Shown: positions 61,101 through 64,000 of the stretch, in pieces
How positions within the stretch are numbered: position 1 is the first letter of the stretch
How the letters are laid out: the number at the start of each line of letters is the position of its first letter
Translations under genes and position numbers: made by a program
Source of the DNA: Baylisascaris procyonis
Taxonomy: Eukaryota; Nematoda; Chromadorea; Rhabditida; Ascarididae
Length of the DNA stretch: 64,000 nucleotides
Direction of reading: 5' to 3'
Assembly (NCBI GenBank): GCA_037389465.1
Contig: JAZARR010000171.1
Location: 2,666,001 to 2,730,000, forward strand
The notes under the pieces: model-generated
What the model saw: only the letters and a program-made list of their open reading frames with translations
The model's database searches: none
What the model was told of the DNA's origin: nothing

Positions 61101-64000
61101 TCCATGCTGAGTGGCGACTGGCTGCCAGTAGAAAGACATTCTGATGCAGTTACGGGTACAGCAAGAGAGTCACTATTACAACGGGAATCGTCACCTGTTG
61201 GAGGCTTGGATTGCATAGTATACGATGACTTATCAAATCCGTTTGGGCTGGCGATGAACTCCGATGGGAAAACTTTGGATGGTTCATTCAAGAAAATTGT
61301 GGAAGTGGAACATAAGGTGAAGAACAGAGAAGAAGAAAGTGATTTGCGGTCCAAAGTTGAACAGCGTGGAAGGAAGGTGAGCACAAAACGGAAAGCTGAG
61401 AAAGGTGGTGGTGGCGCATGTAAGCGGAGAGCTGTAAAGCCCAGTAAACGAAATGGCAAGACCTCAGCTTCAAACGAAATGGCAAAAGACGATAAAATGA
61501 GTGATAGTAGTTGGGATGTGGAAGAGCTCGATGAAGATGACACTAGTTTGGAAATGATATTCAGTTCGGTCGTCGGTAAGGCAGCAGATGCAAACGAATC
61601 GGATGCCTTGAAGACCGAGAATTCAAAGCTCGAGCGGCTTGTTCAGAATTGTGGAACTGAAGATGGTGTTGCGGTCACCACTCGGCAACGGATTTGCAAG
61701 AGTGGGTATAAAGAAACCCCGAGCAGTTTTGATAAAACAATGCAAAATACGAAACCGACAGTCGATAAAGTGAGAATGGAAGGAGTCGATTCATCGAGCA
61801 ATAATCATCTGAGTAAGATGGTTACTGGTATTATTACAATATTTTCACTGTTTATTCTGGCACAAAAGAGACTTTCAACAACTCTCAATATCGCTCATCA
61901 ATTTCGGTGCGGTAAGGGGGGAGATGAATGAGATAATGGCAAATTTTTGAATATTCTATCGAGATTTTAATATTTGCAGTGTTGAGAAAATGGAAAATTA
62001 AAGATTTTCTGCTTGGGAAGTAGATGGGAAGAAAGGGAGGAAGACGTCATCTTCGAATTAACGACTTTGGGAAATAAAAGTGACCATGGAGCATTATATT
62101 TCTCATGGTTCCACTCGATTTCCAGGGTACATTTCACTAATCTGATCTCCCAAAAATTTCGAATCTAGGAGAAGGGGTTCATATGTATAAACTGAAAAGG
62201 GTTTTCATATGCAGAAGATTTTTCCTTTAGAAATTCTATGGCTGCATGTGACTTTTGAGTTTTTACGATATTGTTCTGTCTCTTTGGCATAATTCCCTCG
62301 ATGCAGCTCTCTGAAATGCGCTTTTCAGAGTTGATAGGTCTCGAGGCGAGAGCTGTTTCTCCGATGTCAAATGATCATCTACGAAGGGAAGATATAGCGA
62401 AAAGTGGTGGCAGTTCTAGAGATTTTTTTGCATCACCATCACCTATATCTTGCAATGCTGAACGGTTGAAAGGTTCGTTTTTTTGTTTTTTGCGGGTAAT
62501 AAACTCGAAATTTCAATGTTATCATTTTATAGGATCAAAGAGCATAGTTAAAGAGATAATTGAAATAAAATTGCAAATATTCTCTGTTCATAATTTTACG
62601 GCTCTGTTTTATTAGTATAAGCATGAACGATTCGTTTCTCAAGTATTTTAATTAGTGATGAAGTGCGAATTTTTCTGCCTTTTCATTTCGTTTCTTACGA
62701 TGATGTGCTTCTAATTTCTTTGAGGTCTTTTATTGTTGCTTTCGACAATTCGCATTGCGATTTTCGATCATAAATGAAAAAGGAACAACATTATTTAGTA
62801 AGACGTTGTTTTGTTCATTTATTTTCTATATTTCACTTGCAGGTCCAATCAACACCGATGAAATTAGCAGATCAGATGTTGTAAACAGCTCGTCAGCTCT
62901 TCATCGGGTAAACAAATTCAGATGCGTTTCTTTTCGAGTTTCTGTCTTCACATTATTGTTGGGATTATTGCGGAGATTTGAGAAGCACTAGTATCTTGCT
63001 ATGGAGGGAATGGGCCATACTGGTAATGACAGAGGCTGGAAGTGGTTTCACCTTTCTAGCTTTCACTCTATACTTTTTTTTGCTACAGAAATGTACGCAA
63101 TAGTCAGAACGAAGATACTGAATTCTTTCAGCCTGGGCCATGCAGGAATTTGTCAGAAACACTTCAAAGCGAACGAAGCGAATTGATGACTGCAGTAACC
63201 AGACGAAATAGTGCTTCCTCGAAAGAGGATAGCATCGGTAAGTATATATTATTAGCTCAGTTTTGCTCGAATAGTCCATGTCATTGTATTGTTCCTAGAG
63301 GAGTGCTTAAAGGAGTTGAATATGCGCTATTACCCAAGGTTCGGTTTTGGAAACTCGCACTTAATCCGGCCTTTTGCTGGAGCAGATTCGAATCCATCCC
63401 AATATATTCACTCAAAGTTGTTATGGTGGCAATGAGTTCATATAAATTGGTGGGGTCTGAACACTTGGTGTGTGGAGGGGAGAGGAGGGGCGGCATTACA
63501 GGAGGACTAGATTGGGGAAAGGATCTCGCCTGCTGCGGGCATGACAATATTTCCCCTTTATGTTTCCTCACTTCCTTCTCCCCCTCCACTGTTCATTCTT
63601 TCCCCGAAGATCAAATGAAAGTTTTGACTTTGTTTGGCCGGTTTATGATTTGTTTCAAACATTAAATGGAACATTCCGCCCTTTGAAGAAAATTCCACGT
63701 AATGTGCCTTGCATCTTTTGTGTTCACAGCTGACTCTAGAGGTACATGTAATCAGATGCCGAAAGGATAATGCAAGTCATTTATGGTTAGATGACCAATA
63801 GCGTAGGATAAGAAATGAACTGAAGAAGAAAGGAAGGACAGCACAATGGGAGAAAGGACTGACTTCAAGTAACTAGCCATTTCGTTGAAGCGCATAGGAA
63901 GGATGGCAAGCGGTTTGAAATAGGAGTATTATGGTGTTTCACTGGATTGACAGTTCTTTTTATCCTGTGCAGTCAATGAGGCCAGAACGGAAGTTTTTCA
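52118..64000 (+). CDS. CENPS: CENP-S/MHF1-like histone-fold protein with long C-terminal extension (3' end outside window)
   Basis: CENP-S (MHF1) is a histone-fold protein that pairs with CENP-X. The pair acts in the CENP-T kinetochore complex and with FANCM in fork repair, in the nucleus. Exons: 52118-52201, 58017-58195, 59474-59540, 60284-60510, 61016-61812, 62329-62472, 62843-62907, 63132-63237, 63973-beyond 64000; all GT-AG and in phase. Residues 29-110 give the histone fold: RLLEAVHFACMQ (family RLKAAVHY) and KHGKRSIVNVNDIKLLVRKN (family RHAKRSTINTEDVKLLARRS). Human CENP-S is 138 aa; this frame goes on to at least 565 aa. The tail has a PIP-like ASKITDFLV (177-185), a basic NLS-like region near the middle of exon 61016-61812 (GRKVSTKRKAEKG, ACKRRAVKPSKR), an acidic WDVEELDEDD segment and Ser-rich stretches. 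The histone-fold exons are secure. Joining the tail to them rests on matching phase and the unbroken frame at exon 4. A separate tail gene is the alternative. Confidence 0.7.
53797..53881. repeat. T-rich low-complexity tract
   Basis: Long T runs broken by single G or C bases, in the CENP-S-like intron upstream of CAMKMT. No coding value. Confidence 0.85.
54316..55200 (+). CDS. CAMKMT: Calmodulin-lysine N-methyltransferase, intronless, 294 aa
   Basis: Class I SAM-dependent methyltransferase of the METTL21-like group that trimethylates Lys115 of calmodulin (EC 2.1.1.60). The whole protein is one uninterrupted frame. Family landmarks in order: RRRWMLL near the N terminus, SFGFFAL, the diagnostic DNTGNVRLWPAEECLAQYLL, SAM motif I VLELGAGMTGLAGLM, the acidic loop LTDGNERSVEN, motif LVLCADCLFY, and a C terminus NQAIYEADLHTPILFILEK that matches the family end. 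Length is close to the human 323 aa. An in-frame TGA (54307-54309) lies just before the ATG, so no upstream coding is needed. The gene sits on the same strand inside the first intron (52202-58016) of the CENP-S-like gene, and its GC is higher than that intron. The human gene has many introns, so a single exon suggests retroposition or intron loss. No obvious poly(A) tail or flanking direct repeat was seen. Confidence 0.93.
   Translation: MNEWNIQLRPSRDGCSIVTPPSSARRRWMLLTNKVMKAKPRELELEDTSGFKSFGFFALAAFGERSPNGSWYQLISPTKDVHLELHFLSADGTTLKDLVGYDNTGNVRLWPAEECLAQYLLLNDSLCRDKRVLELGAGMTGLAGLMALTSGAKSVCLTDGNERSVENLRMIIERNGLKRSVGCALLDWAEGRLAESFDLVLCADCLFYTSSHEALLGCIHAHLQQGGFAYLMAPSRRGTAMQFLNRIFEQRAKWRNVQVAFRFQKEIERRIKLFENQAIYEADLHTPILFILEK
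55349..55354 (+). promoter_or_regulatory. Poly(A) signal AATAAA of the CAMKMT gene
   Basis: First canonical AATAAA downstream of the CAMKMT stop (55198-55200), about 150 nt into the 3' flank. This supports independent 3' processing of the nested gene. Confidence 0.55.
56684..56700. repeat. Short (TA)n microsatellite
   Basis: About 17 bp of TA in the first intron of the CENP-S-like gene. The rest of that intron after CAMKMT (55355-58016) shows only chance-length frames. Confidence 0.8.

Noticed and set aside
60995..61543. 182-codon minus-strand ORF
   Set aside because: It is antisense to the CENP-S-like exon 61016-61812, and its Ser/Leu-rich composition mirrors that exon's codons.
60284..64000. 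Idea that the ITDFL-containing exons are the N terminus of a SET8-type histone methyltransferase
   Set aside because: The exon continues the CENP-S frame in phase and sequence, the residues after the motif become acidic once spliced, and no SET domain is visible in the window.

Overview
This is nuclear DNA from a nematode, most likely a chromadorean and perhaps a parasitic species with long introns. The reasons are AT-rich sequence, compact coding exons separated by introns of about 0.1 to 5.8 kb with T-rich ttttcag acceptors, and a supplementary-type (HNF4-derived) nuclear receptor. There are no bacterial operons. I rebuilt gene models by hand from splice sites, reading phase and family conservation; exon phases agree at every junction I report.

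Layout. (1) Positions 88-15052, minus strand: an essentially complete 22-exon insulin-degrading enzyme (insulysin, M16A zinc peptidase), about 980 aa with all zinc ligands. (2) 15053-31014: a 16 kb gap between the divergent IDE and receptor genes, holding long (TA)n tracts, a perfect 37-bp-arm palindrome, a decayed mariner transposase and a few weak coding-like islands. (3) 31015-43854, plus strand: a 13-exon nuclear hormone receptor of about 685 aa, with an intact two-zinc-finger DNA-binding domain, a ligand-binding domain and an unusually long Ser/Thr-rich tail. A long imperfect hairpin lies in its fourth intron. (4) 43855-52064: intergenic, with a 7-bp microsatellite and a striking 32-bp minisatellite in which 32 consecutive units carry the 8-bp FOXO/DAF-16 site GTAAACAA. 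(5) 52118 to beyond 64000, plus strand: a CENP-S/MHF1-like histone-fold gene whose later exons encode a very long, previously unexpected C-terminal extension; it runs off the window. (6) 54316-55200, plus strand: a single-exon calmodulin-lysine N-methyltransferase (CAMKMT) gene nested in the first intron of the CENP-S-like gene.

The genes do not form one pathway. IDE degrades insulin-like and other small peptides, the receptor is a transcription factor, CENP-S/MHF1 works with FANCM and the kinetochore, and CAMKMT trimethylates calmodulin. The points most worth checking are the FOXO-site minisatellite, the extended CENP-S, the nested intronless CAMKMT and the two long hairpins.
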